DNA of 64,000 nucleotides from positions 1-64,000 of the forward strand of contig NZ_JAJIRN010000001.1 in NCBI RefSeq assembly GCF_025717515.1, given 5' to 3'. The stretch is from Roseateles oligotrophus (lineage in GTDB: Bacteria; Pseudomonadota; Gammaproteobacteria; Burkholderiales; Burkholderiaceae_C). The position numbers were made by a program, and so were the translations under genes. This document shows positions 55,058 to 63,108 of the stretch, piece after piece. Under the pieces are notes generated by a model. It did no database searches. It saw only the letters and a list, made by a program, of their open reading frames with translations, and had not been told where the DNA came from. Position 1 is the first letter of the stretch; every line of letters starts with the position of its first letter.

Positions 55058-56101
55058 TTATGCTTGATCCTGTTGACTGACGCCGGCCGATTCGAAGCTG
55101 GCCATTTCACGCAGAACCAAGCAGGCCGACTCCAGCAGCGGCCAGGCCATGGCCGCACCCGAGCCTTCGCCCAAGCGCATGCCGAGGTCCAAGAGCGGCT
55201 CGGCGCCCAAGGCCTCCAACATCAGGCGATGGCCCGACTCCATCGAGCGATGCGCGAACACGCAACGCTCCAGCACGGCCGGTTGCAGGCGCGCCGCGAC
55301 CAAGACGGCCGCACTCGCGATGAAGCCGTCCACCACAATCACACGCCGCTCCAGCGCCGCTTGCAGCACCGCGCCGACCATCATCGCGATCTCGAAGCCG
55401 CCCAGCGCCGCCAGCGCCTGCAGCGGCTCGGTGGCCTCGGCGTGGCGCTGCAAGACCGCACCCAGCGTCTCGATCTTGCGTTGCAAGGCGGCGTCATCCA
55501 GGCCGGTGCCGCGGCCGGTGCAGCGCTCGATCGGAAAATTCTGCAGGCGCGCCAGCAGCAGCGCGGCGCTGGAGGTGTTGCCAATGCCCATCTCACCGAG
55601 CAGCAAGGCATTGCCGGGCCGCTGCGCCAGCAAGCTTTTTCCCGCCGCTATTGCCGTCGCGCATTGGTCGGCCGTCATGGCTGGCTGCTCCGAGCTGTCG
55701 GCCGTGCCGGCCGCCACTTTGGCGATCACCAGACCGGGGCGCGGCGCGAAATCATGCGCGACACCGGCATCGACGACGGTCAGGCTCAGGCCATGCTGGC
55801 GCGCCAGCACGCTGACCGCCGCACCGCCGGCCAGAAAGTTCTCGACCATCTGCCAGGTCACATCGCTGGGATAGGCCGACACGCCTCGCCGGGCCAGCCC
55901 ATGGTCGCCGGCAAACACCATCAGCTGCGGCTCGCGCAAGACCGGCGTCTCGCTGCCCAGGATTAGGCCGATGCGCAGCATCAAGCTCTCTAACTGACCC
56001 AGCGAGCCGAGCGGCTTGGTCTTGCCGTCGATGCTGCGCTGCAAGGCGGCTGTGAGGGTCAGGTCTTGCAGGGACGGAATTTGCGGGATTAGGTTTTGCA
56101 T
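55058..56101 (-). CDS. cobT: Nicotinate-nucleotide:DMB phosphoribosyltransferase
   Basis: Makes alpha-ribazole phosphate from nicotinate mononucleotide and 5,6-dimethylbenzimidazole, activating the lower ligand of B12. 347 residues. [69 protein letters not shown] and the catalytic Glu in [16 protein letters not shown] are all present. The start overlaps the end of the btuF-like gene by 13 bases. Confidence 0.97.
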   Translation of the reverse strand: MQNLIPQIPSLQDLTLTAALQRSIDGKTKPLGSLGQLESLMLRIGLILGSETPVLREPQLMVFAGDHGLARRGVSAYPSDVTWQMVENFLAGGAAVSVLARQHGLSLTVVDAGVAHDFAPRPGLVIAKVAAGTADSSEQPAMTADQCATAIAAGKSLLAQRPGNALLLGEMGIGNTSSAALLLARLQNFPIERCTGRGTGLDDAALQRKIETLGAVLQRHAEATEPLQALAALGGFEIAMMVGAVLQAALERRVIVVDGFIASAAVLVAARLQPAVLERCVFAHRSMESGHRLMLEALGAEPLLDLGMRLGEGSGAAMAWPLLESACLVLREMASFESAGVSQQDQA

Positions 56102-56892
56102 GATGAGTGGGTGGAGTCTTCTACAAAGGATTGGATGGCGGCCAGCACCTGGGCGGCGCCGCGTTCGATGGCCGTCGGGCCGGGGGCCAGGATGTCGGCC
56201 GACTTGATTTCAAGCAGCTGCGCGCCCAAGTCGGCGAAGCCGGGGCGGGCCAGCACCTTGTCCGGCACAAAACGCTTGCCGCACCAACTGCCGAGTATCA
56301 GCTCGGGCCGGCGGGCCAGGATGTCCTCGGCGCTGACGATGCGATCGCGCGCCAGGCCGGCGCGCGCCTTGTCGGCAAAGATGTCGATGCCGCCGGCCAG
56401 CTCGATGATTTCGCTGACCCAGCCGATGCCGCAGATGATGGGCTCGTCCCATTCCTCGAAGCACACGCGCGGCCGGCGCGGCAACAGCGCGGCCGCAGCG
56501 GCAATGCTGTCCTGGCGGGCTTGCAATTGTGCGCACAGGGCCTCGGCGGAAGCGGCCTTGTCGACCAGGGCACCCAGGCGCCGCACCATCGCGTGGATGC
56601 CGGCCAGGTCGCGGTGGTTGAACCACAAGGTGGCCAGGCCGGCCCGCTCGCATTCATCCAGCAGCGGCCGCTGCAGATCGGAGAAGCCGATCACCAGATC
56701 CGGCTGCACCGCCAGAATTTTTTCCAGCTTCATGCTGGTGAAGCCGCTGATCTTGGGCTTGTCATGGCGCGCCTCGGGCGGGTAGACGGTGTAGCCGGAG
56801 ATGCCGGCAATGCGGTCTTGGGCGCCGAGGCGGTAGAGCGTGTCGACCGCCTCGGTGGACAGGCAGGCGATGCGTTCGGGCAGGGCGTTCAT
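56089..56892 (-). CDS. Cobalamin-binding protein, BtuF-like, without signal peptide
   Basis: A 267-residue protein of the class III periplasmic binding fold: [71 protein letters not shown]. These match corrinoid/iron-siderophore binding proteins. The N-terminus lacks a signal sequence or lipobox, so as annotated it would stay in the cytoplasm; no upstream start provides one, because cobQ ends there (ATGA overlap). It is within a cob/btu operon with btuC and btuD, so a corrinoid role is likely, but where it acts is unclear. Confidence 0.82.
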   Translation of the reverse strand: MNALPERIACLSTEAVDTLYRLGAQDRIAGISGYTVYPPEARHDKPKISGFTSMKLEKILAVQPDLVIGFSDLQRPLLDECERAGLATLWFNHRDLAGIHAMVRRLGALVDKAASAEALCAQLQARQDSIAAAAALLPRRPRVCFEEWDEPIICGIGWVSEIIELAGGIDIFADKARAGLARDRIVSAEDILARRPELILGSWCGKRFVPDKVLARPGFADLGAQLLEIKSADILAPGPTAIERGAAQVLAAIQSFVEDSTHSSCKT

Positions 56893-58430
56893 TGATCGCC
56901 TCCTTGTTTGAGCAGACCCATCAGCACACCTTGCTCAAAATGCTGCTCGATGAAGTCGGCCAGGCCATCAAAAACGCTGTCCAGGGCCGGCGTTTCGGCG
57001 CCGAACAGCGCCCGCATCACACTGCTTTGCTCGAACAGGCCATGGGCATAACAGCCCAGGACCGAGCCCTGGCTCCAGCCTATCGCCTCGCCGCGATCAT
57101 TGCGCACGGCGACCGTTGCGCTGGCCATGGCGGGATGCTGAACGGTGCGGCCATGGTGGATTTCATAACCTGCAGCCTCGACGCCCGCGAGCGCGCTCCA
57201 GGGCGAAGTCAGCGCGCCGAAACGCAGCGCGCTGGGGCTGAGGAGTTTGTCCTTTTCGAACTGCGTGACCAGCGGCAGCAGGCCCAGGCCGGGCGCATTA
57301 CCGTCCAGCTGATAAGGGTCGAGCAGGCTTTCGCCCAGCATTTGCAGGCCGCCGCAGATGCCCAGTAAGGGTTTGTTTGCTGCCGCATGTTGGGCAATAG
57401 TGAGATCGAGCTTTTGCGCGCGCAACCAGGCCAGGTCGGCCGCCACCGCTTTTGAGCCCGGCAGGATGATCCAGTCGGCGCCCTCCAACTGTGCCGGCGT
57501 ACGGGCCCAGCTCAGGCGTACGTTCGGCAGGCCGCGCAGGGGCTGGAACTCGTCCAGATTCGACATGCGCGGGTAGGCGACGATGGCGATCTTCAGTCCC
57601 GATCCGCTGACGCTGTCATCAAACACTCCGTCTTCCTCCGGCAGGCCATGGCCGCGCCACATCGGCAGCACGGCGACGGTGGGCACCCCCGTCAGCGCCT
57701 GCAATTGTTCCGGCCCGGGCGCCAGCAAGGACGCATCACCGCGAAAGCGATTCAGAACATAACCCTTGATCAAGGCGCGCTCATGGGCGGGCAGCAATTG
57801 GTGCGTGCCGAACAAATGGGCAAAAGCGCCGCCGCGGTCTATATCGGTCACCAGCAGGCAGGCGGCCTTGGCCTCCAGCGCGGTGCGCATATTGACGTAA
57901 TCGCTGCTGTGCAGATTGATCTCGGCCGGCGAGCCCGCACCTTCGATGACGACGACATCGTTCTCGGCCAGCAACTCATGCAGCGCCGGGCGGGCGCGCA
58001 GCCAGAGCTTCTCGCTGCGCTCGCGCCAGGGCGTATGCGTCAACTCGCTGTCGACCTCGCCCAGCACGATCACCTGCGAGGCGGTGTCTTTCTCGGGCTT
58101 GAGCAGCACCGGGTTCATGCGCACTTCGGGTATGCGGCGGGCGGCCAGCGCCTGGAAATACTGGGCGCTGCCGATCTCGCCCATTCGCCCGTACAGGCCG
58201 GGGTGGAGCGCCGGGCCGCCCCCAAGCTCCACCGCGCCCCCTCGGTGGGCCGCCTGCGTACCCGCAGGCCAGGGGCTCATCACCACTCGGGCGTTATTGC
58301 TCATGTTCTGCGCTTTGTAGGGCGCGACCTTGAGGCCTTGGCGGGCGTAGTAGCGGCACAAGGCCGTCGCCAACCAGCTTTTGCCCGCGCCGCTGGTCGT
58401 TCCCAGCACCATCACCGCCTTGGCTGTCAT
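56889..58430 (-). CDS. cobQ: Cobyric acid synthase
   Basis: Glutamine-dependent amidation of adenosylcobyrinic diamide at four sites. 513 residues, longer than the usual 480-490. N-terminal P-loop GTTSGAGKSWLATALCR, KAQNMSNNARVV, PVLLKPEKDTASQV, VIEGAGSPAEINL, TDIDRGGAF; glutaminase part with nucleophile GICGGLQMLGES and His in CYAHGLFE. Between NNARVV and GEIGSAQ there are about 32 extra residues (51-83) coded by palindrome-rich DNA, see the separate entry. ATG 58430 overlaps the stop of the upstream gene by ATGA. Confidence 0.95.
   Translation of the reverse strand: MTAKAVMVLGTTSGAGKSWLATALCRYYARQGLKVAPYKAQNMSNNARVVMSPWPAGTQAAHRGGAVELGGGPALHPGLYGRMGEIGSAQYFQALAARRIPEVRMNPVLLKPEKDTASQVIVLGEVDSELTHTPWRERSEKLWLRARPALHELLAENDVVVIEGAGSPAEINLHSSDYVNMRTALEAKAACLLVTDIDRGGAFAHLFGTHQLLPAHERALIKGYVLNRFRGDASLLAPGPEQLQALTGVPTVAVLPMWRGHGLPEEDGVFDDSVSGSGLKIAIVAYPRMSNLDEFQPLRGLPNVRLSWARTPAQLEGADWIILPGSKAVAADLAWLRAQKLDLTIAQHAAANKPLLGICGGLQMLGESLLDPYQLDGNAPGLGLLPLVTQFEKDKLLSPSALRFGALTSPWSALAGVEAAGYEIHHGRTVQHPAMASATVAVRNDRGEAIGWSQGSVLGCYAHGLFEQSSVMRALFGAETPALDSVFDGLADFIEQHFEQGVLMGLLKQGGDQ
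58182..58280. repeat. In-frame insertion of hairpin-forming repeat in cobQ
   Basis: Ninety-nine bases coding Pro/Gly/Ala-rich residues with no counterpart expected in CobQ. They hold two inverted repeats: GGTGGAGC/GCTCCACC (58202-58209 and 58226-58233) and GCCTGCG/CGCAGGC (58252-58258 and 58263-58269). The insert length is a multiple of three and has no stop in the cobQ frame. The composition resembles dispersed GC-rich repeat elements of Burkholderiales intergenic regions, from memory. Confidence 0.65.
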
Positions 58431-59446
58431 ATTGTTTCCTCTAACTCCTTGATGGCTCGCAGCAAGGCTTGTTGCGCTGTGGGTGCTTGGGTCGACAGCC
58501 GCACCCATCCGGGCAGGCCGAAGGATGTCGCGTCGCGCAGCTTGATGCCGCGCTCGCGCAGCGGTTTCAACAGCAGGCCCGCTTGTCGCGGCTTGGCCAG
58601 CCAGAAGTTCGTGCAAGTTGGCCGTTGCTGCCAGCCCAAGTCGGCCAGCAGCGCGTGTTGAGTGGCTCGCCAAGCTGTCAATTGCGATCTGACCCGGCGC
58701 AAATGCGCATGGGTTTCGTCGCTATGCCAATGCATCAGCAAGGCGACTCCTTCGCTGGACAAGACCCAGCTCGGAGCGACGTTGACGGCATGCTCGATCA
58801 AGCCGTCCAAGGCTGGCGCCAGCAAATAGGCGGCGCGCACGCCCGTCAGGCCGAGGGCCTTGTTGGGGCAGATCAGCCGCCAGGCCCGCTCGGCCAAGTC
58901 AGGCGGCAACTGGCTCGCCCCATCCAGGCGCAGCGGCTCATAGGCGCAGTCAACGGCCAGGGTCGAAGCGCTGCGCTGCAAGGCCGCGTCCAAGGCCAGC
59001 CAATCGCCGGCGCTGAAGCTGTCGCCGCTCGGGTTGCAGGGCTCGCAGACCCAGACCAAGGCGGGCCGCTGCAAGGCTTGGCTCAAGTGCTGTGCGCTGG
59101 CATAGCCTTGTACTTGCAGACCCAGCGCCATTGCGGCCGCCGCATAGTCACCAAAGCCCGGCTGCGGTACCCAGACCTCGGTCAGACCGCTCAAGTGAGC
59201 CGCCAGGCTCAGGCGCCGAATCGCCTCGGCGCCGCCCGAGGCGGGCAGCACGCGTGCAGCATCCACGCCCTCGGCCGCGCCCAGCCGCTCGCGCGAGGCC
59301 AGATAGGCGGGGTCGGGGTAGCGGGCGCGGTCGGCCGTCAACACCGCCTGAAGCAGCGCCGGCGGCGGTCCTAGCGGGCTGGCATTGCTGGAGAAATCCT
59401 CAATGGGGGCGGGGCCGCTGTCGCTGCCGCCATGCTGGGGAATCAC
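58427..59446 (-). CDS. Threonine-phosphate decarboxylase-like aminotransferase
   Basis: PLP enzyme (CobC of Pseudomonas, CobD of Salmonella) that supplies the aminopropanol phosphate arm for B12. 339 residues from GTG 59446, chosen because it overlaps the TGA of cbiB (GTGA) and gives the family start with IEDFSSNASPLGPPPALLQAV. Motifs: DRARYPDPAYLASRERLG, ASGGAEAIRRL, CEPCNPSGDSFS, DCAYEPLRLDG and the PLP lysine in CPNKALGLTGVRAAYLL. The long frame upstream of GTG 59446 belongs to the antiparallel reading of cbiB and is not coding. Confidence 0.92.
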   Translation of the reverse strand: MIPQHGGSDSGPAPIEDFSSNASPLGPPPALLQAVLTADRARYPDPAYLASRERLGAAEGVDAARVLPASGGAEAIRRLSLAAHLSGLTEVWVPQPGFGDYAAAAMALGLQVQGYASAQHLSQALQRPALVWVCEPCNPSGDSFSAGDWLALDAALQRSASTLAVDCAYEPLRLDGASQLPPDLAERAWRLICPNKALGLTGVRAAYLLAPALDGLIEHAVNVAPSWVLSSEGVALLMHWHSDETHAHLRRVRSQLTAWRATQHALLADLGWQQRPTCTNFWLAKPRQAGLLLKPLRERGIKLRDATSFGLPGWVRLSTQAPTAQQALLRAIKELEETI

Positions 59447-60381
59447 AGGCCACCTCGCAAGGCGGCGGCGCCGACGGCCAACACCAAGGCGCAGGCCAGC
59501 ATCGCCTTCAGCGCCAAGCCTTGCGCCCGCGCGATGTCGGCAGGCGCGACCTCGGCGCCCGAGTCGTTCAATATATAGACGCCCGGCTTGGCCAGGCGCA
59601 GATTCAAGCGCAGCGCCATCGCCGCCATCGGCCAGCCGCTGTTCGGCGACGGCGTGCGGCGGGCTTGTTGCCAAAGCGCCGGCAGCAGCTTGAGCTTGAA
59701 GCCCAGCATCAGCAGCCCGGTGATGCGGGCCGGCAGCCAGGACAGCAAATCGTCGGCGCGGGCGGCCCATTTACCGGCCCATTCCCACTCACCCCGATAG
59801 CCCCACATCGCGTCCGCCGTATTCGCAAAGCGGTAAATCGCCGCGCCCGGCAGGCCGGCCAGCATGAACCAGAACAGCGGGGCGACGACCGAGTCGTTGA
59901 GGTTTTCGGCCAGGGTCTCGATGGCCGCCTCGCGCACCTCGGCGGCGCTCAAGTTGGCGGTGTCGCGGCTGACCAAGCGGCTCAAGCGGGCACGGCCGGC
60001 CGGCAGCGAGTCGGCCAGCGCCGCCTCCACCGCGCCGACCTCGGCGCTGAGCATGCGCCAGGCCAGCATCGGCTTCAAGAGCAGACCCAAGAGCAGGCCG
60101 GCGCCCAGCAAACCCGGCCAGCTTTGCCAGGGCTTGAAGGCGTAGATCAGTGAGGTCTCCAGCATTGCGGCGAGCACCCCGACATTGAGTGCGCCGACGC
60201 ACCAGATCAAGGCGCCAGCGCTGAAGGCCGCTCTCGGCGCCAGCGTCAACAAGCGCTTGGAGAACAGGCCCAGGAACGAACCCATCGCGACGACCGGATG
60301 AAAACGTGCGGGCGGCTCGCCCCAGCAGCGATCCACGCAGAGCGCGACCAGCATGGCGAGGGTAAGGAGCCAGGCCATCAT
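59443..60381 (-). CDS. cbiB: Adenosylcobinamide-phosphate synthase
   Basis: Inner-membrane protein (CbiB/CobD) that attaches the aminopropanol arm to adenosylcobyric acid. 312 residues with several membrane helices. CVDRCWGEPPARFHPVVAMG is the family's N-terminal signature; RDTANLSAAEVREAAIETLAENLNDSVVAPLFW is the strongly conserved central motif; GYRGEWEWAGKWAARADDLLSWLPARITG follows. Starts at adjacent ATGs sharing bases with the cobO stop. Confidence 0.96.
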   Translation of the reverse strand: MMAWLLTLAMLVALCVDRCWGEPPARFHPVVAMGSFLGLFSKRLLTLAPRAAFSAGALIWCVGALNVGVLAAMLETSLIYAFKPWQSWPGLLGAGLLLGLLLKPMLAWRMLSAEVGAVEAALADSLPAGRARLSRLVSRDTANLSAAEVREAAIETLAENLNDSVVAPLFWFMLAGLPGAAIYRFANTADAMWGYRGEWEWAGKWAARADDLLSWLPARITGLLMLGFKLKLLPALWQQARRTPSPNSGWPMAAMALRLNLRLAKPGVYILNDSGAEVAPADIARAQGLALKAMLACALVLAVGAAALRGGL

Positions 60382-60950
60382 CAGTCTTCGATGCCGCGCT
60401 GCGCCGGCACGCCGGCCTTGAAGTGATGCTTGACCAGACTCATCTCGGTGACGGTGTCGGCCAGCTCTATCAGCTCGTCCGGCGCGTTACGTCCGGTCAA
60501 CACCACATGGACATGGGCGGGCCGCTCGCGCAAGCAGGCCAGCACCGGCTCTAGCGGCAGCCAGCCATAGCGCAGCGGATACATGATCTCGTCCAGCACG
60601 ACCAGAAAATGCTCGCCGGCGCGAATCGTCGCCTCGGCGCGCGCCCAGCCGTCGCGTGCCAGCTGCCCGGAATGTTCCAGGTCCTTGCTCTTCCAGGAGA
60701 AACCGTCGCCCAGGCCTTCGATCGGCACGCCTAACTGCTCGAACATGCGGTGCTCGCCGAAGCGGGCGCTCGGCACCTTCATGAATTGATAGATCTTGAC
60801 CGCCTTGCCGCGCCCATGGGCGCGCAGCGCCAGGCCAAAGGCGGCCGTGCTCTTGCCCTTGCCGTCGCCGGTGTGGATGAAGATCAAGCCGCGGCGCTCG
60901 GCGGTCGGGATCACGCGTTCGCGGTCGACCGGGGGGGGAGTAATTTCCAT
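60381..60950 (-). CDS. cobO: Cob(I)yrinic acid a,c-diamide adenosyltransferase
   Basis: ATP:corrinoid adenosyltransferase (CobO/BtuR/CobA type), adding the adenosyl upper ligand. 189 residues. P-loop LIFIHTGDGKGKSTAAFGLALRAHGRG (about residues 23-49), GDGFSWKSKDLEHS, VLDEIMYPLRYGWL and VVLTGRNAPDELIELAD. The product is the coenzyme that lysine 5,6-aminomutase needs. Seventeen bases after cobB. Confidence 0.97.
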   Translation of the reverse strand: MEITPPPVDRERVIPTAERRGLIFIHTGDGKGKSTAAFGLALRAHGRGKAVKIYQFMKVPSARFGEHRMFEQLGVPIEGLGDGFSWKSKDLEHSGQLARDGWARAEATIRAGEHFLVVLDEIMYPLRYGWLPLEPVLACLRERPAHVHVVLTGRNAPDELIELADTVTEMSLVKHHFKAGVPAQRGIED

Positions 60951-60967
60951 AGCTTGTTAGAGCCGGT

Positions 60968-62263
60968 TCAGCCGGCGAAGAAGGCCGCAATCGCCGCCGG
61001 GTTGGAAGGGAAGTAATGGTGTATGTAGCTGGCGCGCAGGCTGCCCTGTTGATAAAGGGACTCGCAAGCTCGGCCGGCATTGGGATTGCTGGCGATGGCG
61101 ATCGGCGCCAGCGGCGTGGCCAGGCTGGAATAGTGAAAGGTGTGGCCGCGCAAGCTGCCTTCGGGCCAATCAATGCTTTGCAGACCCAATGCCGAGAGTT
61201 TCTTTTGCATCACCGCTTGCCCCGGCAATACGCCGGCCATCGGGTGAACGTGGCCGTCACCATCGGTCAGAGAGATGGCCAGACACAGCATGCCGCCGCA
61301 TTCGGCCAGCAAGGGTTTGCCTGCGGCCAGATGCTCGCGGAGGTCGGCAAAAAAGCTCGGGTGCTTGCGCAGCGCCTCGGCATGCAACTCCGGGTAGCCG
61401 CCCGGCAGCCAGACGGCGTCGCAGTCGGGCAAGACCTGACCCTTCAGCGGCGAGAAGCTCAGTACCTCGGCGCCGAGCTTGCGCAGGCAATCCAAGTTTG
61501 CCGGGTAGATGAAGCTGAAGGCGGCGTCTTGGGCGACGGCAATGCGCTTCCCAAGCAAGAGTGGCGGCGTGGCGAAGGCGGTTTGAGGCTCGAAGCGCAC
61601 GGTCGCGAACTCGAAACCGGGCTTGACCGCCGCGCCCCAGGCATCGGCCCAGCCATCCAGCAGTTCGTCCAGGCCCGGCAGCTCGATCGCCTGCACTAGG
61701 CCCAGATGGCGCTCGGGCAAGGTCAAGGCCGCGTTGCGGGGCAGGGCGGCGATCAGCGGCAGATCGTCCGGCAGGCCCTCGCCCACCATCACGCCATGGC
61801 CGGCACTGCCGACCCGGTTGGCGACCACGCCGCATACTTTGATATCGCTGCGGAATTTCTGCAGGCCCAGCGCCAAGGCGCCGAAGGTCTGCGCCATCGC
61901 CGACGCGTCGATCACCGCCAGCACCGGCAGGCCAAAGGCGGCGGCCAGATCGGCGCTGCTGGGCTTTCCGTCGAACAGGCCCATCACGCCCTCGACCAGA
62001 ATCAGGTCGGCATCCTGCGCGGCCTCGGCGAGCAAGGCGCGGCAATGGGCCAGCCCACCCATGAAGAGGTCGAGCTGATAGACGGCGTGGCCACTGGCTC
62101 TTTGTAAAACCATCGGGTCCAGATAGTCGGGCCCGGTCTTGAAGACGCGCACCTTCAGGCCACGCCTCGCATGCCAGCGGGCGATGGCCGTGGTGACGCT
62201 GGTCTTGCCCGAGCCGGAGGAGGGGGCGCTGATCAGCAGCGCTTTGCATTGCGTCATATTCAT
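60968..62263 (-). CDS. cobB: Cobyrinic acid a,c-diamide synthase
   Basis: CobB/CbiA: amidates carboxylates a and c of cobyrinic acid. 431 residues. P-loop SAPSSGSGKTSVTTAIARW, FKTGPDYLDPMVLQRASG, LVEGVMGLFDG, and glutaminase nucleophile in LAECGGMLCLA, with a late HTFHYS segment. Presence of a cobyrinate diamide synthase indicates more than simple cobinamide salvage. Two in-frame ATGs are two codons apart. The first overlaps the stop of the ABC ATPase gene. Confidence 0.96.
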   Translation of the reverse strand: MNMTQCKALLISAPSSGSGKTSVTTAIARWHARRGLKVRVFKTGPDYLDPMVLQRASGHAVYQLDLFMGGLAHCRALLAEAAQDADLILVEGVMGLFDGKPSSADLAAAFGLPVLAVIDASAMAQTFGALALGLQKFRSDIKVCGVVANRVGSAGHGVMVGEGLPDDLPLIAALPRNAALTLPERHLGLVQAIELPGLDELLDGWADAWGAAVKPGFEFATVRFEPQTAFATPPLLLGKRIAVAQDAAFSFIYPANLDCLRKLGAEVLSFSPLKGQVLPDCDAVWLPGGYPELHAEALRKHPSFFADLREHLAAGKPLLAECGGMLCLAISLTDGDGHVHPMAGVLPGQAVMQKKLSALGLQSIDWPEGSLRGHTFHYSSLATPLAPIAIASNPNAGRACESLYQQGSLRASYIHHYFPSNPAAIAAFFAG

Positions 62264-63108
62264 TCGCTCGCCCGCTTCAGCGGCAGCACATTGTTATTGG
62301 GTTTTGCCTCCTGGCTGCTCGGCAGCAGGGCTGCGGGCAGAGCCAGCCATTGACCTTGCACCTCGACCAGATGCAGCCGGTGATCGAACACCGCTTGCAG
62401 CGCAGCCCTGGTGTCGGCTCGCTGCGGCGCGCCGTGACTGCTGACGCGGCCGGCCTCCATCACCACAAGGCTGTCGGCCTGCAAGGCCATATTGAGTTCG
62501 TGCAGCACGCTGACCACGGCCACGCCCGAGGCCACCAATTCGCGCACCAGCGCTAACCAGTCGGCTTGATGGGGTGGGTCCAGGTGGGCCAGCGGCTCGT
62601 CCATCAACAGCACCTGGGCCTGCACGGCCAAAGCTCGAGCCAAGAGCACTCGCTGGCGTTCGCCTCCCGATAGGCGGCCGAGCGGGCGGTCGCGCCAGTC
62701 CCAGCTCTGTGTCTGCTGCATCGCCTGTACGACGGCGGCATGGTCGGCGCTGCTTGGCGGCGCGAGCCAGGCTTGGTGCGGCAGGCGGCCCAGCATCACC
62801 ACTTCGTAAGCACTCAAGACGTCGGAGCTGCTTTCGTTTTGACCCAGCCAGGCCAGTTGGCGTGCACGCTCGCGGGCGGGAATTTGGGTCCAGTCATGGC
62901 CCAATAACTGCACCCGGCCCTTCATGGGCAGCAGGCCGGCAATCGCGCGCAAGAGCGTTGACTTGCCGGCGCCGTTGGGCCCGACGATGGCGGTCCACTC
63001 GCTCATCTTCAGCTGCAGGGCGATTTCGCCCAAAATAGGCTGACCCTGCAAATGGACGGATTCGATCAGCGCTTGCAGGGCGATCTGGGGCTTCAAAATT
63101 GAGCTCAT
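62260..63108 (-). CDS. ABC transporter ATPase, corrinoid uptake (BtuD-like)
   Basis: A 282-residue FepC/BtuD-type ATPase. Walker A VGPNGAGKSTLLRAIAG, Q-loop WLGQNESS, signature LSGGERQRVLLARALA, Walker B VLLMDEPLAHLDP and SVLHELNMAL (switch His). ATGA overlap with the permease gene upstream; the ATG at 63108 gives the normal N-terminus. Assigned to cobalamin import by its place in the cob operon; siderophore transporters are similar. Confidence 0.92.
   Translation of the reverse strand: MSSILKPQIALQALIESVHLQGQPILGEIALQLKMSEWTAIVGPNGAGKSTLLRAIAGLLPMKGRVQLLGHDWTQIPARERARQLAWLGQNESSSDVLSAYEVVMLGRLPHQAWLAPPSSADHAAVVQAMQQTQSWDWRDRPLGRLSGGERQRVLLARALAVQAQVLLMDEPLAHLDPPHQADWLALVRELVASGVAVVSVLHELNMALQADSLVVMEAGRVSSHGAPQRADTRAALQAVFDHRLHLVEVQGQWLALPAALLPSSQEAKPNNNVLPLKRASE

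Noticed and set aside
53714-55966. 750-codon plus-strand open frame
   Set aside because: It lies antisense across the HD-GYP regulator and cobT, both with full motif sets. It has no recognisable domain and arises from GC-rich third positions.
59447-59770. N-terminal extension of the threonine-phosphate decarboxylase-like protein
   Set aside because: The extra 108 codons are the out-of-frame reading of cbiB; the GTG overlapping the cbiB stop gives the normal family length.
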